From Actinomycetota bacterium (GTDB taxonomy: Bacteria > Actinomycetota > Actinomycetes > JACCUZ01): a DNA stretch of 64,000 nucleotides. Positions 57,014 to 64,000 of this stretch are shown here, piece after piece; within the stretch, counting starts at the first letter, position 1, and the number at the start of each line of letters is the position of its first letter. The notes under the pieces were generated by a model that was not told the DNA's origin, made no database searches, and saw only the letters and a program-made list of their open reading frames with translations. Location of the stretch: the NCBI GenBank assembly GCA_030841035.1, contig JAVEDI010000022.1, positions 1 to 64,000 on the forward strand, written 5' to 3'. Position numbers and translations under genes: made by a program.

Positions 57014-57880
57014 TCACGCGCGTGGTCGGCTGCGGTGACCGGGGGGCGGGTCGGGCAGGACGAGGTCGGCAAGGACGCCGTAGTGGTCGCTGGCCCATAC
57101 CCCCTCGACCGGGCCGTCCAGGATGCGTCGGCAGTCCGCGACCCGCAGGGTCGGCCCGTGCAGGCCGCTGCGCACCAGGATGTGGTCGATCTTTCGTGTG
57201 ACGGCGGTGGCGACCTCACCCTCGCGGACCAGCGGGTTGGCCAGCTCGAAGGTGTGTCCGGGGTCGCCGGGATGGACGTACTCCCAGGCGTCCTGATAGC
57301 ACACGCTCATCCCCTCGGCCGGCCGCCGCCCGCGCCAGAACAGCATGCTGGCCGAGTCCGGCGTGGCATCGAAGTCGCCCAGCACGACGACGTGGGTGTC
57401 ACGGGAGCCGACGTGGTCCTCGAGCACCCTCGCGGCGAGCAGCGCCTGCCGCTCCCGTTCCAGCTCGAAGGGGAAGGGCCAGCTCGGTTTGTGGTGCGCC
57501 ACCACGACGGGACCCACCGGGGTGGCGAGCTCGACCACGACCGTGGCGCACCAAGGCAGCGTGTCACGGCTGCGGTCGCTGATCCGCAGGTCGATCTCGG
57601 TGATGACGCGATGCGGCCACCGGGTCGCCAGCGTGCCGCCCACCCCGTCCTCGGACACGCGCGAGAAGTGGGTGAGATGGTGATCGGCCCCGAGCAACCG
57701 CTCGACGACCTCCGCCGACGTGACCGGGATCTCCTGCAGGGCGACCACATCGGGGTCAAGCGCGCGGATGGTCTCGCCCACCAGTCGGTGACGGCGCTCC
57801 CAGTCGGGGTTCGCGGGGCCGTAGACGTTCATCGTCAGCACCCGAAGACACGGTCCTGGTGGGCGCGAGGAATCAACCAT
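57014..57880 (-). CDS. Endonuclease/exonuclease/phosphatase family protein
   Basis: DNase I-like fold, 288 residues from ATG 57880. Motifs: VLTMNVYGPANPDWERRH with the Asn, VVALQEIPVTSAE with metal Glu (near 53), VVLGDFDATPDS with Asp (near 176), and the C-terminal SDHYGVLADL with the catalytic Asp-His pair. Substrate unknown (nucleic acid, phospholipid or inositol phosphate). CAGAAT lies 7 nt before the ATG, no ribosome site; the GTG 19 codons upstream is less likely. Confidence 0.85.
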   Translation of the reverse strand: MVDSSRPPGPCLRVLTMNVYGPANPDWERRHRLVGETIRALDPDVVALQEIPVTSAEVVERLLGADHHLTHFSRVSEDGVGGTLATRWPHRVITEIDLRISDRSRDTLPWCATVVVELATPVGPVVVAHHKPSWPFPFELERERQALLAARVLEDHVGSRDTHVVVLGDFDATPDSASMLFWRGRRPAEGMSVCYQDAWEYVHPGDPGHTFELANPLVREGEVATAVTRKIDHILVRSGLHGPTLRVADCRRILDGPVEGVWASDHYGVLADLVLPDPPPGHRSRPRA

Positions 57881-57975
57881 GCGGCAGATTCTGACAAGCA
57901 ACGTCAACCGCCGGCGCGGGATCGCGCCGACGCGCACCCGTCGGACACGGTGGTCGCCGTCCCGCAGTTGCCGAC

Positions 57976-58416
57976 CTACGAGTCCCCCGACGTGAAGAAC
58001 GTGGCGAAGCTACCGGTCACGGCCGTGACGACGAGGATCGCCCACAGCTCCAGGAATACGTCCACGATCTTGCCGCCGGCGGTGAGCGGGTTGGAGAACG
58101 ATGACGAGACCGTGAGCAGCTGAACAGCGGTGAAGAATGCCGAATCGCCCACGCCGTGGATGTCGCCGCCCTTGCGGCCACTCTCCAACGCCCACATCGC
58201 GACGGTGCCGATGACGAAGACCACGAGCGAGAGCCCGAGGGCTACCACGAGACGGGCGAACAGCCTTCTGTGCCGTTCCTCGACGCGGAACAGCCTCGAA
58301 AGCTCGTTGCCGATCACCATGCCCTCCAACTGGATCCACGGCGGCTGGGCCGATGGGTCGTCCCAGGACCCGTCGGTCGAGTACACCAGCGCGCCCGCCC
58401 CCACCGCCCTCGACAC
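57976..58416 (-). CDS. Two-helix ion-channel-like protein with altered pore
   Basis: A 146-residue membrane protein arranged like a two-helix potassium channel: TM1 (about 52-76, LVVALGLSLVVFVIGTVAMW), a re-entrant region (GDSAFFTAVQLLTVSSSFSN), and TM2 (about 115-140). Where potassium channels have TVGYGD the sequence is TVSSSFSNP. It is therefore channel-shaped but not expected to select potassium in the usual way. The true start may be ATG 58320 (MVIGNELSRL). Part of the minus-strand cluster with UPF0303 and the Gfo/Idh gene. Confidence 0.7.
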   Translation of the reverse strand: MSRAVGAGALVYSTDGSWDDPSAQPPWIQLEGMVIGNELSRLFRVEERHRRLFARLVVALGLSLVVFVIGTVAMWALESGRKGGDIHGVGDSAFFTAVQLLTVSSSFSNPLTAGGKIVDVFLELWAILVVTAVTGSFATFFTSGDS

Positions 58417-58467
58417 GCAGGCGGGTGAGGTGTCGGGGACACCGGACGCCGACCAGCGCAGGCACCT

Positions 58468-58947
58468 TCACTCGCGCAGCACTGCCCGCAGCACCTCGAC
58501 CACCAGGGCGTGGTCCTGCAGCTGCGGCAGGCCGGAGACGGCCACGGCGCCCACGACGCCGACCCCGACGACCGTCAGGGGGAAGGCTCCGCCGTGAGCG
58601 GCGAACTCGCCCCTGGGGAGCAGGAACATCTCCTCCAGGGTCCGGTCCGCGTCGCGACAGAGCTGGCCCACGTGCAGAGAGCTTCGGTGAAAGCGCCTCA
58701 CGACCCGCGCCTTGCGCAGCAACCAGGCGTCGTTGTCCGGCGAGCTACCCGCAAGCGCCGCGTGGAAGAGCTGGTGGTCACCGCGAGAGATGTCGATCGC
58801 CACGGGCGCGTGCCGGGCACGCGCCTGCTCGGCGAGCGCTACCCCCAGCCGCCAGGCGTCGTCCTCATCGAAGCGTCGCCAACGCAGCTCCCGCTCCTGC
58901 GCGGCCAGCTCGGCCACGGACGGCCAAGGCGTCCCTGCCGCGCTCAC
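58468..58947 (-). CDS. UPF0303 (heme-degrading domain-like) protein
   Basis: A 159-residue soluble protein of the UPF0303/DUF336-type family: LRWRRFDEDDAWRLGVALAE (near 19), APVAIDISRGDHQLFHAALA (near 44), RVVRRFHRSSLHVGQLCRD (near 76) and EFAAHGGAFPLTVVGVGVVG (near 112). The wider family includes HbpS/GlcG proteins that bind heme. GTG start overlaps the upstream oxidoreductase stop (GTGA), so the two are coupled. Confidence 0.88.
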   Translation of the reverse strand: MSAAGTPWPSVAELAAQERELRWRRFDEDDAWRLGVALAEQARARHAPVAIDISRGDHQLFHAALAGSSPDNDAWLLRKARVVRRFHRSSLHVGQLCRDADRTLEEMFLLPRGEFAAHGGAFPLTVVGVGVVGAVAVSGLPQLQDHALVVEVLRAVLRE

Positions 58948-59990
58948 CGGGGCGGCGTCGGTACGTCGACGCTGCGACCCTCGGCGGCGCTGCGCCGCGC
59001 CGCGTCGAGGACCGTCGCGGTGGCCACCGCGTCCCACGGGTCGACGGGAACGGCGCCTGCGCCGCGTACCGCGCGGGCGAACCGCTCGTAGAACAGGTCC
59101 CAGCGACCCCGCTCGCTGGGGATGGTCCGGACCTCGTCCCCGCGGCACAGCTTTCCCCACGCCGCCTCCGGCTCACGTCCCCAGTCCTCGCCCTCGGTGG
59201 CAGGGGTGCGGCCGTTCAGGAGCGCTTCCTCCTGGCCGTCCATCGGCCCGGCGACCACGAAGCTCCCCTCGCTGCCGGTGACCCGCAGCCGAGGCGCCGG
59301 AGCACCCTGTCGCCATGCGCCGGACAGGTGTGAGCGCATCCCGCTGCTGTGCTGCATCAGCAGCACGAAGTCGTTCTCCAGCTGCGCCCCCACCGCGTGG
59401 CTCTCGGCGTAGACACCGTGCACCGGACCGAACAGGAGCAACGCCTGGTCGACCAGGTGGCTGCCGAAGTCGAGCAGCAGGCCCCCGCCGGCCGCCGGCG
59501 GCTCCGGTTGCGGGGCCCAGCGCTCGAAGGTGGACTCCATGCGCAGGACCTGCCCCAGCTCCGCCGAGTCCAGCAGTCGGCGCAGCGTCAGAAAGTCCGA
59601 GTCCCAGCGCCGGTTCTGGTAGACGCTGAGGAGCACCCCGAGGCGCTCGGCGAGCTCCACGGTGCTCCGGGCGGCCTCCGCGTCCATCGCGAACGGCTTG
59701 TCACACACGACCGGGAGTCCTCGTTGGAGCAGCTCGTCGGTCACCGCTGTGTGCGTCGCCGCGGGGGTGCTGACGGTGACCGCGTCCACCCCGGCAGCGA
59801 CCAGGTCCCCGACCGAGTCGAACGCCGGGACACCAGGGTGCTCGGCCGCCAGCTCGGCGCGCCGGGCCGGCGAACCGGTCACGACTCCCGCCAACGTGCA
59901 ACCGCGAGCACCGGCGATCAGGGGAGCGTGGAAGTAGCGTCCCCCGAAGCCGTAACCCACCAGGCCGATCCGCACATCGCTGTCAGGCAC
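58944..59990 (-). CDS. Gfo/Idh/MocA-family oxidoreductase
   Basis: NAD(P)-dependent dehydrogenase of 348 residues. Rossmann motif RIGLVGYGFGGRYFHAPLIA (near 6), VTVSTPAATHT (near 68), the family Lys in GLPVVCDKPFAMDAEAARST (near 92), GGGLLLDFGSHLVDQALLLF with catalytic Asp/His (near 162). The substrate is a sugar or polyol by family; not determinable. GTG 59990, with TAGGAT (59998-60003) 7 nt upstream and no ribosome site: leaderless. Confidence 0.9.
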   Translation of the reverse strand: MPDSDVRIGLVGYGFGGRYFHAPLIAGARGCTLAGVVTGSPARRAELAAEHPGVPAFDSVGDLVAAGVDAVTVSTPAATHTAVTDELLQRGLPVVCDKPFAMDAEAARSTVELAERLGVLLSVYQNRRWDSDFLTLRRLLDSAELGQVLRMESTFERWAPQPEPPAAGGGLLLDFGSHLVDQALLLFGPVHGVYAESHAVGAQLENDFVLLMQHSSGMRSHLSGAWRQGAPAPRLRVTGSEGSFVVAGPMDGQEEALLNGRTPATEGEDWGREPEAAWGKLCRGDEVRTIPSERGRWDLFYERFARAVRGAGAVPVDPWDAVATATVLDAARRSAAEGRSVDVPTPPR

Positions 59991-59997
59991 ATCCGGG

Positions 59998-60003
59998 ATC
60001 CTA
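59998..60003 (-). promoter_or_regulatory. -10 box TAGGAT for leaderless oxidoreductase
   Basis: A good TAnnnT box 7 nt before GTG 59990 on the minus strand, in the 50-nt gap after the DUF1906-like gene. It gives the oxidoreductase-UPF0303 pair its own promoter. Confidence 0.55.
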
Positions 60004-60040
60004 GGGGTGGCGGGCGCGGGGAAGTCCCACCGCAGCGGCC

Positions 60041-61144
60041 TCAGCAGCGGTGGTCGGCGTCCAACCCGGCCGGAGCCCGGCTTGCGTACTGCGCCATCCG
60101 GACCGGCCCGCCCGTGAACGACACCGCGCAGTGCGCCAGCGCGCTCGTCGGGGAGCCCACACCGGCGTACCAGACCGGGGCGCTGGACCACCGGGCACCG
60201 CCGGTCACGACGTCCCACTGGTGCCCGGTGCTGTAGACGCCGACGGTCCGCACGCCCTGACCCTTGAGGTAGGCGCTCATGCCCTGCAGCACCGCGAGGT
60301 CGTGGCGCAGGTGACGCGGCGCGGCACCCGGCTGCTCGGCCTCCCAGGTGTTGCGCAGCTCGACGTCGAGCCACCAGGTGGACAGGCTGACCGCTGGCGC
60401 ACCCACCGAGGCCGCCGCGGCGGACGCGCGGGCGTAGGAGCTCGCCGCGGCGTTCCAGCCGTAGTCGAACGCGCAGGCCGTCGAGTCGTTCGCGGGGTAG
60501 GTGGCCGCGCACGCGCGCGGGGAGGCCTGGCCGCTCGGCCAGAACGACGAGAGCTGCGGACCGGGGTTCGCCGTGTTGACGTAGTAGGCGGGGGCACCGG
60601 TCGGCAGCGCCCAGGCGATCTGCTGCGCGAGGCAGCCGTTGACGTCGAACGGCTTGCCCCCGTCGACGCCGATCAGCGTGAACGGCGCACCGGCCGGAAG
60701 CACCGCCCCGCACTGCGGGTAGGACACGTCGAAGCCGGGCGCCACCGTGCGCACCGTGCGGGCTCGGGAGATGCCGACCCGGTGGTCGCGGTGGGCAGGC
60801 AGGACCACGCGCAGCGTCTCGACCGCGCCGGCCGTGCGATACGTGCGGTGGAAGGTGTACGTCGACCGCCGGCTGACCCGGGCGGTCGCCACCCGCTGCC
60901 ACCGGCCGGCGACCTCGACCTGCAGCTGCAGCCGGCGACCGGCGTGCCCGGGTGTGACGTGACCGGTGAGTGGGGCGCGGGCGCCGGGAGGCACTCGCGC
61001 CGCGACAGCGAGGGTGAGGTGGGAGTGCGGTGCTGTGGGCGCCAACGGGACCGGAGCAGCCGCCGCCGGCCCGGCTGCGCCGGCGAGCAGCAGGCCGCAG
61101 AGCGCCGCCGTCACGGCAGCCCCGCGACGCAGGTCGGTTCTCAC
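60041..61144 (-). CDS. Secreted DUF1906/GH25-like protein
   Basis: A 367-residue exported protein: signal peptide (about 1-30, TAALCGLLLAGAAGPAAAAP), an Ig-like beta domain (about 40-130) and a C-terminal TIM-barrel-like domain (about 137-367) beginning GFDVSYPQCGAVLPAG with VNTANPGP, SLSTWWLDVELRNTW and GVYSTGHQWDVVTGGA. The GFDVS, WLDVE and Y-S patterns recall glycoside-hydrolase-like DUF1906/GH25 proteins acting on cell-wall glycans. GTG start 7 nt after ccsB. Catalysis unproven. Confidence 0.82.
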   Translation of the reverse strand: MRTDLRRGAAVTAALCGLLLAGAAGPAAAAPVPLAPTAPHSHLTLAVAARVPPGARAPLTGHVTPGHAGRRLQLQVEVAGRWQRVATARVSRRSTYTFHRTYRTAGAVETLRVVLPAHRDHRVGISRARTVRTVAPGFDVSYPQCGAVLPAGAPFTLIGVDGGKPFDVNGCLAQQIAWALPTGAPAYYVNTANPGPQLSSFWPSGQASPRACAATYPANDSTACAFDYGWNAAASSYARASAAAASVGAPAVSLSTWWLDVELRNTWEAEQPGAAPRHLRHDLAVLQGMSAYLKGQGVRTVGVYSTGHQWDVVTGGARWSSAPVWYAGVGSPTSALAHCAVSFTGGPVRMAQYASRAPAGLDADHRC

Positions 61145-61151
61145 GGCCCGG

Positions 61152-62168
61152 TCAGCCCACGCCGGCGTAGGAGTGCAGGCCCACCAGGAAGATGTTCACG
61201 ACGAGGTAGTTGAACAGGAACGTGCCGTAGCCCAGGAGCGCGATGTACGCCGCCTTGCGTCCGCGCCAGCCGGCCGTGGCCCGGGCGTGCAGGTAGCACG
61301 CGTAGACGACCCAGGTGATGAACGCCCACGTCTCCTTGGGGTCCCAGCCCCAGTACCGGCCCCACGCGTTCTCGGCCCAGATCGCACCGGCGATGACGGC
61401 GAACGTCCAGATCGGGAACGCGAAAGCGTGCATCCGGTAGGCCGCGCGGTCCAGGGCGGCGGCGCTGGGGAACCGTGCCATGAATGCGGGACCGTCGCCG
61501 CGGCGCTCGAGACGGTCCTGCACGAGATAGCAGATGGTCTGGGCGAAGCCGAGGGTGAGGATGCCCGAGGCGATGATCGCAGCGGTCACGTGGATGACCA
61601 GCCACACCGACTTGAGCGCCGGCACGAGCTGCTCGGAGTCGGTGTAGAGCACCGTGACCGCGAGACCGAGGGTGAGCAGGACCGGCCCGACGACGAACAG
61701 CCCCAGGTAGCGCACCGGGTAGCGCGGGTCGCGGCGGGCGAGCAGCACGAGGAAGACCGTGGTCACCGCGAGCGCACCCGCGGTCGAGAACTCGAACATG
61801 TTGCCCCACGGCGCCCGCCCCGCGGACAGGCCGCGGGCCACGACGGCGCCCAGGTGCAGCGCGAAGGCCAGGACCGTGAGCGCCACGCCGACGCGCCCGA
61901 CCCGGTCGGCTCGTGCCGTGCCGTGCGTGCCGGTAGGCGGTGCTGGCGCGCGGCCCCCGTCCACGGCGGTGCGGGGCGCGGCGTCGTACGCCGTCGGGGT
62001 CCTTGCCACCGTCGCCATGGACCGCTCGGCGACGGGGACGGCACGGGTCTGCTGACGCCGCGGTGCGAAGGCCATCTCGGCGGCGTAGCAGTACATCGCG
62101 CCGGCGTAGACCGCCATCGAGCTGTAGAGCAGGTTGTTGCTGAGCTGCGCGAGCGTCTCGCCGGCCAC
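61152..62168 (-). CDS. ccsB: Cytochrome c biogenesis protein CcsB (CcsA/ResC type)
   Basis: Heme-handling membrane protein of System II, 338 residues, about eight helices. The WWD-like signature WGRYWGWDPKETWAFITWVV (near 270) with flanking His residues (VIHVTAAIIASGILTLGFAQ near 185) is present. It ends 7 nt before the DUF1906-like start. GTG start directly abuts the resB stop. With ResB it forms the cytochrome c synthetase. Confidence 0.94.
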   Translation of the reverse strand: MAGETLAQLSNNLLYSSMAVYAGAMYCYAAEMAFAPRRQQTRAVPVAERSMATVARTPTAYDAAPRTAVDGGRAPAPPTGTHGTARADRVGRVGVALTVLAFALHLGAVVARGLSAGRAPWGNMFEFSTAGALAVTTVFLVLLARRDPRYPVRYLGLFVVGPVLLTLGLAVTVLYTDSEQLVPALKSVWLVIHVTAAIIASGILTLGFAQTICYLVQDRLERRGDGPAFMARFPSAAALDRAAYRMHAFAFPIWTFAVIAGAIWAENAWGRYWGWDPKETWAFITWVVYACYLHARATAGWRGRKAAYIALLGYGTFLFNYLVVNIFLVGLHSYAGVG

Positions 62169-63794
62169 TCAGTCCTCCTCGCCGATCGTGCTGGTGGTCG
62201 GTCCCGCACCCTCGTGGCCGAGCGACGACACGACGCCGGTGACCTCGTCGTGGAGACCGTCGCGGTCCTCGCCCTCCACGCGCGCCAGGGCCGCGACCTC
62301 GACGAGGCTACGCCCGCCGCCCGCCGCGGTCGCCCGCACCCAGACCCGGCGCCGCTTGACGAACAGCGAGAGCATCAGCCCGAGCAGCGCGCAGGCCGCG
62401 GCGAGCAGGGCCGGGGACTTGCCCGGGTCGTGCGCGACCTGCAGCGTCGCGTAGCGACGCACCCCGTCGAAGCGGATGCTGCCCTGCCTGTCGGGCAGCA
62501 CCATCTCCTGGCCGGGGCGCAGCGCCCCCGCCAGCGGCTTGCCGGTCGGCCCCGTGAACTGGGTCATCGCGCGGGTGTCGAGCTTGTAGATCGACTGCGG
62601 TACGCCGGAGCCGGTGCCCAGGTCGCCCCGGAAGGCCGTGAGCACCGCGGTCGGCAGCAGGAGGTCCGGGTAGGTCGAGATCGGTCCGCGCGCGTCGATG
62701 GTCCCCGTCGGCAGGAAGAAGCCCTGGAAGCCGAGCTGCTCGGGCGTCGCACCCTCCACCTTGACGACGCCGACCGAGGTGTTGTTGCCGTCCTGCGGCA
62801 GGAACGGCACCGGACCGGAGAACACCTGCTCGCCGGTGCTGTCGCGCACCGTGAAGATCGGTGCGTAGCCGTTGCCGATGAGAAAGACCTTGGTGCCGTC
62901 GAGGACGAGCGGGTGGTTGACGCGCAGGGCATACCGGCGCGTCGCAGCGGTGGGCGCGGACTGGTAGGACAGCGTGGCGCGGAAGTCGCGCGGGGCGCCG
63001 CGCTGGTCACCGGTGGCCTGGTAGCGCACCCGCAGGCGGTCGAGCTCGACGGTGAACGGCGCGAGCTTGTCCTCGTCGAAGCCGGCACCGTGGGAGAACG
63101 AGTCGTAGGCCGCCAGTGTGTTGCTGAAGCCGGCCTTCTCGACCACGAGCACCGAGCCCTTGTAGCCGTACAGGTTGCCGACGGCCACGGCGACGAGCAA
63201 CCCGATGAGGGCGGTGTGGAAGAGCAGGTTGCCGGTCTCGCGCAGGTAGCCCTTCTCCGCGCTGACCGCGTCCTCATGGCGCACCACCCGGTAGTGGCGG
63301 CTGCGCAGCTCCCGCGCGGCCTCGTCGAGGACCGACGCCGGGTCACGCCCGGCACGCCATCCCACGTGGACCGGCAGCCGCTCGAGGTTGCGCGGCGGGC
63401 GCGGCGGCGCGGCGCGCATCGCCCGCCAGTGCGCCTTGCTGCGCGGCAGCACGCACCCCGCGAGCGACACGAACAGCAGCAGGTAGATCGCGGCGAACCA
63501 GGGAGCCGAGAAGACGCTGAACAGCGAGAGCCGCTCGTACCACGGCGCGAGCCCGGGATGGGCTGCTTTGAACTGCGCGACGCGCACCGGATCGATGCCC
63601 GACTGGGGCACCAGTGAGCCGGGCACGGAGGCCATCGCGAGCAGGAACAGCAGCGCCAGCGCCGTACGCATCGAGGTGAGCTGCCGCCACGCCCAGCGCA
63701 CCAGCTCGGCGGGCCGCATCGCGGAGGGCGGACCGGGCGGCTCGCTCTCCGCCTGCGGCGCGCTCGTCAGGCGCTCGGTCGCCGCGTCGGTCAT
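62169..63794 (-). CDS. resB: Cytochrome c biogenesis protein ResB
   Basis: System II partner of CcsB, 541 residues. Helices near 40-62, 95-113 and 195-213, a long extracytoplasmic domain (about 215-455) and a last helix near 462-482. Family segments RTALALLFLLAMASVPGSLV and GYLRETGNLLFHTALIGLLV (near 185, with the heme-associated His) are present. ATG 63794, overlapped closely by the ccdA-like gene upstream. Confidence 0.94.
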   Translation of the reverse strand: MTDAATERLTSAPQAESEPPGPPSAMRPAELVRWAWRQLTSMRTALALLFLLAMASVPGSLVPQSGIDPVRVAQFKAAHPGLAPWYERLSLFSVFSAPWFAAIYLLLFVSLAGCVLPRSKAHWRAMRAAPPRPPRNLERLPVHVGWRAGRDPASVLDEAARELRSRHYRVVRHEDAVSAEKGYLRETGNLLFHTALIGLLVAVAVGNLYGYKGSVLVVEKAGFSNTLAAYDSFSHGAGFDEDKLAPFTVELDRLRVRYQATGDQRGAPRDFRATLSYQSAPTAATRRYALRVNHPLVLDGTKVFLIGNGYAPIFTVRDSTGEQVFSGPVPFLPQDGNNTSVGVVKVEGATPEQLGFQGFFLPTGTIDARGPISTYPDLLLPTAVLTAFRGDLGTGSGVPQSIYKLDTRAMTQFTGPTGKPLAGALRPGQEMVLPDRQGSIRFDGVRRYATLQVAHDPGKSPALLAAACALLGLMLSLFVKRRRVWVRATAAGGGRSLVEVAALARVEGEDRDGLHDEVTGVVSSLGHEGAGPTTSTIGEED

Positions 63795-63795
63795 C

Positions 63796-64000
63796 TCACA
63801 CCGCCGGGGTGAAGCCGTTGACCCACACCTGCAGCTGCACCGTCAGGTCGTTCCAGACACCCGTGACGAGCAGCAGGCCGATGACGACCAGCATCGCGCC
63901 ACCGGCACGCACCACCCATGCGTGGTGCCGCTTCACCCAGCCCATCGCGCCCATCGCGCTGCGGAACGCCAGCGCGGTCGCGATGAACGGCAGCCCCAGC
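63796..64000 (-). CDS. ccdA: CcdA-like thiol-disulphide membrane protein (partial)
   Basis: Only the last 67 codons are in the window; the gene continues beyond 64000. It reads LGLPFIATALAFRSAMGAMG, then a basic loop VKRHHAWVVRAGG and a last helix AMLVVIGLLLVTGVW. This matches the end of actinobacterial CcdA/DsbD-type proteins that deliver reducing power to apocytochrome c, and the ccdA-resB-ccsB order supports it. The stop is one base from the resB start. Confidence 0.8.
   Translation of the reverse strand, partial: LGLPFIATALAFRSAMGAMGWVKRHHAWVVRAGGAMLVVIGLLLVTGVWNDLTVQLQVWVNGFTPAV

Noticed and set aside
57976-58416. Functional potassium channel
   Set aside because: The TVGYG selectivity filter is absent, so that name would overstate what the sequence shows.
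1-64000. CRISPR arrays, insertion sequences, prophage or biosynthetic clusters
   Set aside because: No regularly spaced repeats, transposase, integrase, phage structural or large modular genes are present.

Overview
The window is a stretch of very GC-rich chromosome (roughly 70% or more by eye) from an actinobacterium. The evidence is the tRNA-Trp/secE/nusG/rplK/rplA/lipoprotein/rplJ/rplL order, the rpmG-HadA-HadB-murB block, classical menaquinone (Men) genes, System II cytochrome c maturation, many GTG starts, and many genes with a -10-like hexamer 6 to 8 nt before the start codon. Genus cannot be fixed from this sequence. No gene looks recently acquired and I see no transposase, integrase, prophage or CRISPR array. 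No stretch longer than 300 bases lacks a gene; the longest is the L10 leader (about 1180 to 1442).

Layout. 1-4822: protein-synthesis and secretion genes on the minus strand (tRNA-Trp, secE, nusG, rplK, rplA, a lipoprotein, L10 leader, rplJ, rplL). 4994-7263: an aminotransferase and an adenosine deaminase-like gene on the plus strand. 7253-10023: murB, two MaoC-type dehydratase genes, rpmG and tRNAs Met, Thr and Tyr, all minus. 10069-13695: an envelope-stress-like locus in which a LiaF/PspC-type membrane protein faces a PspC-domain histidine kinase and its LuxR-type regulator. 13743-15137: yajQ and htpX, convergent. 15239-24094: a second, incomplete complex I operon (A2 B2 C2 H2 I2 J2 K2 L2 M2 N2, with no D, E, F or G), divergent from a 2-oxoacid:ferredoxin oxidoreductase pair (24231-27181) and rarD. 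28207-44969: the complete 14-gene nuoA-N operon ending in a long-chain polyprenyl diphosphate synthase, preceded by a menaquinone-reductase-like flavoprotein gene (45114-46391) that has a Rex-like operator. 46583-56485: csbD-like, menG, an ECF-type sigma factor with an unknown partner, small hypotheticals, then menF, menD, menC, menB, menE and menA. 56551-60000: a PLDc_N protein, an endonuclease/exonuclease/phosphatase protein, a channel-like protein, UPF0303 and a Gfo/Idh oxidoreductase. 60041-64000: a secreted DUF1906-like protein, ccsB, resB and the end of a ccdA-like gene.

Function. Most of the window builds one respiratory module. Men enzymes make the menaquinone head group; the polyprenyl synthase and MenA supply and attach the tail; MenG methylates it; the MenJ-like reductase probably saturates one isoprene; complex I reduces it; ResB/CcsB/CcdA mature c-type cytochromes used further along the chain. 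The most interesting system is the incomplete second complex I next to the ferredoxin-reducing oxidoreductase. It lacks the NADH module, as expected for a ferredoxin-driven enzyme, but also lacks NuoD, and its NuoH has lost two of three glutamates otherwise well conserved at the quinone/E-channel loop.
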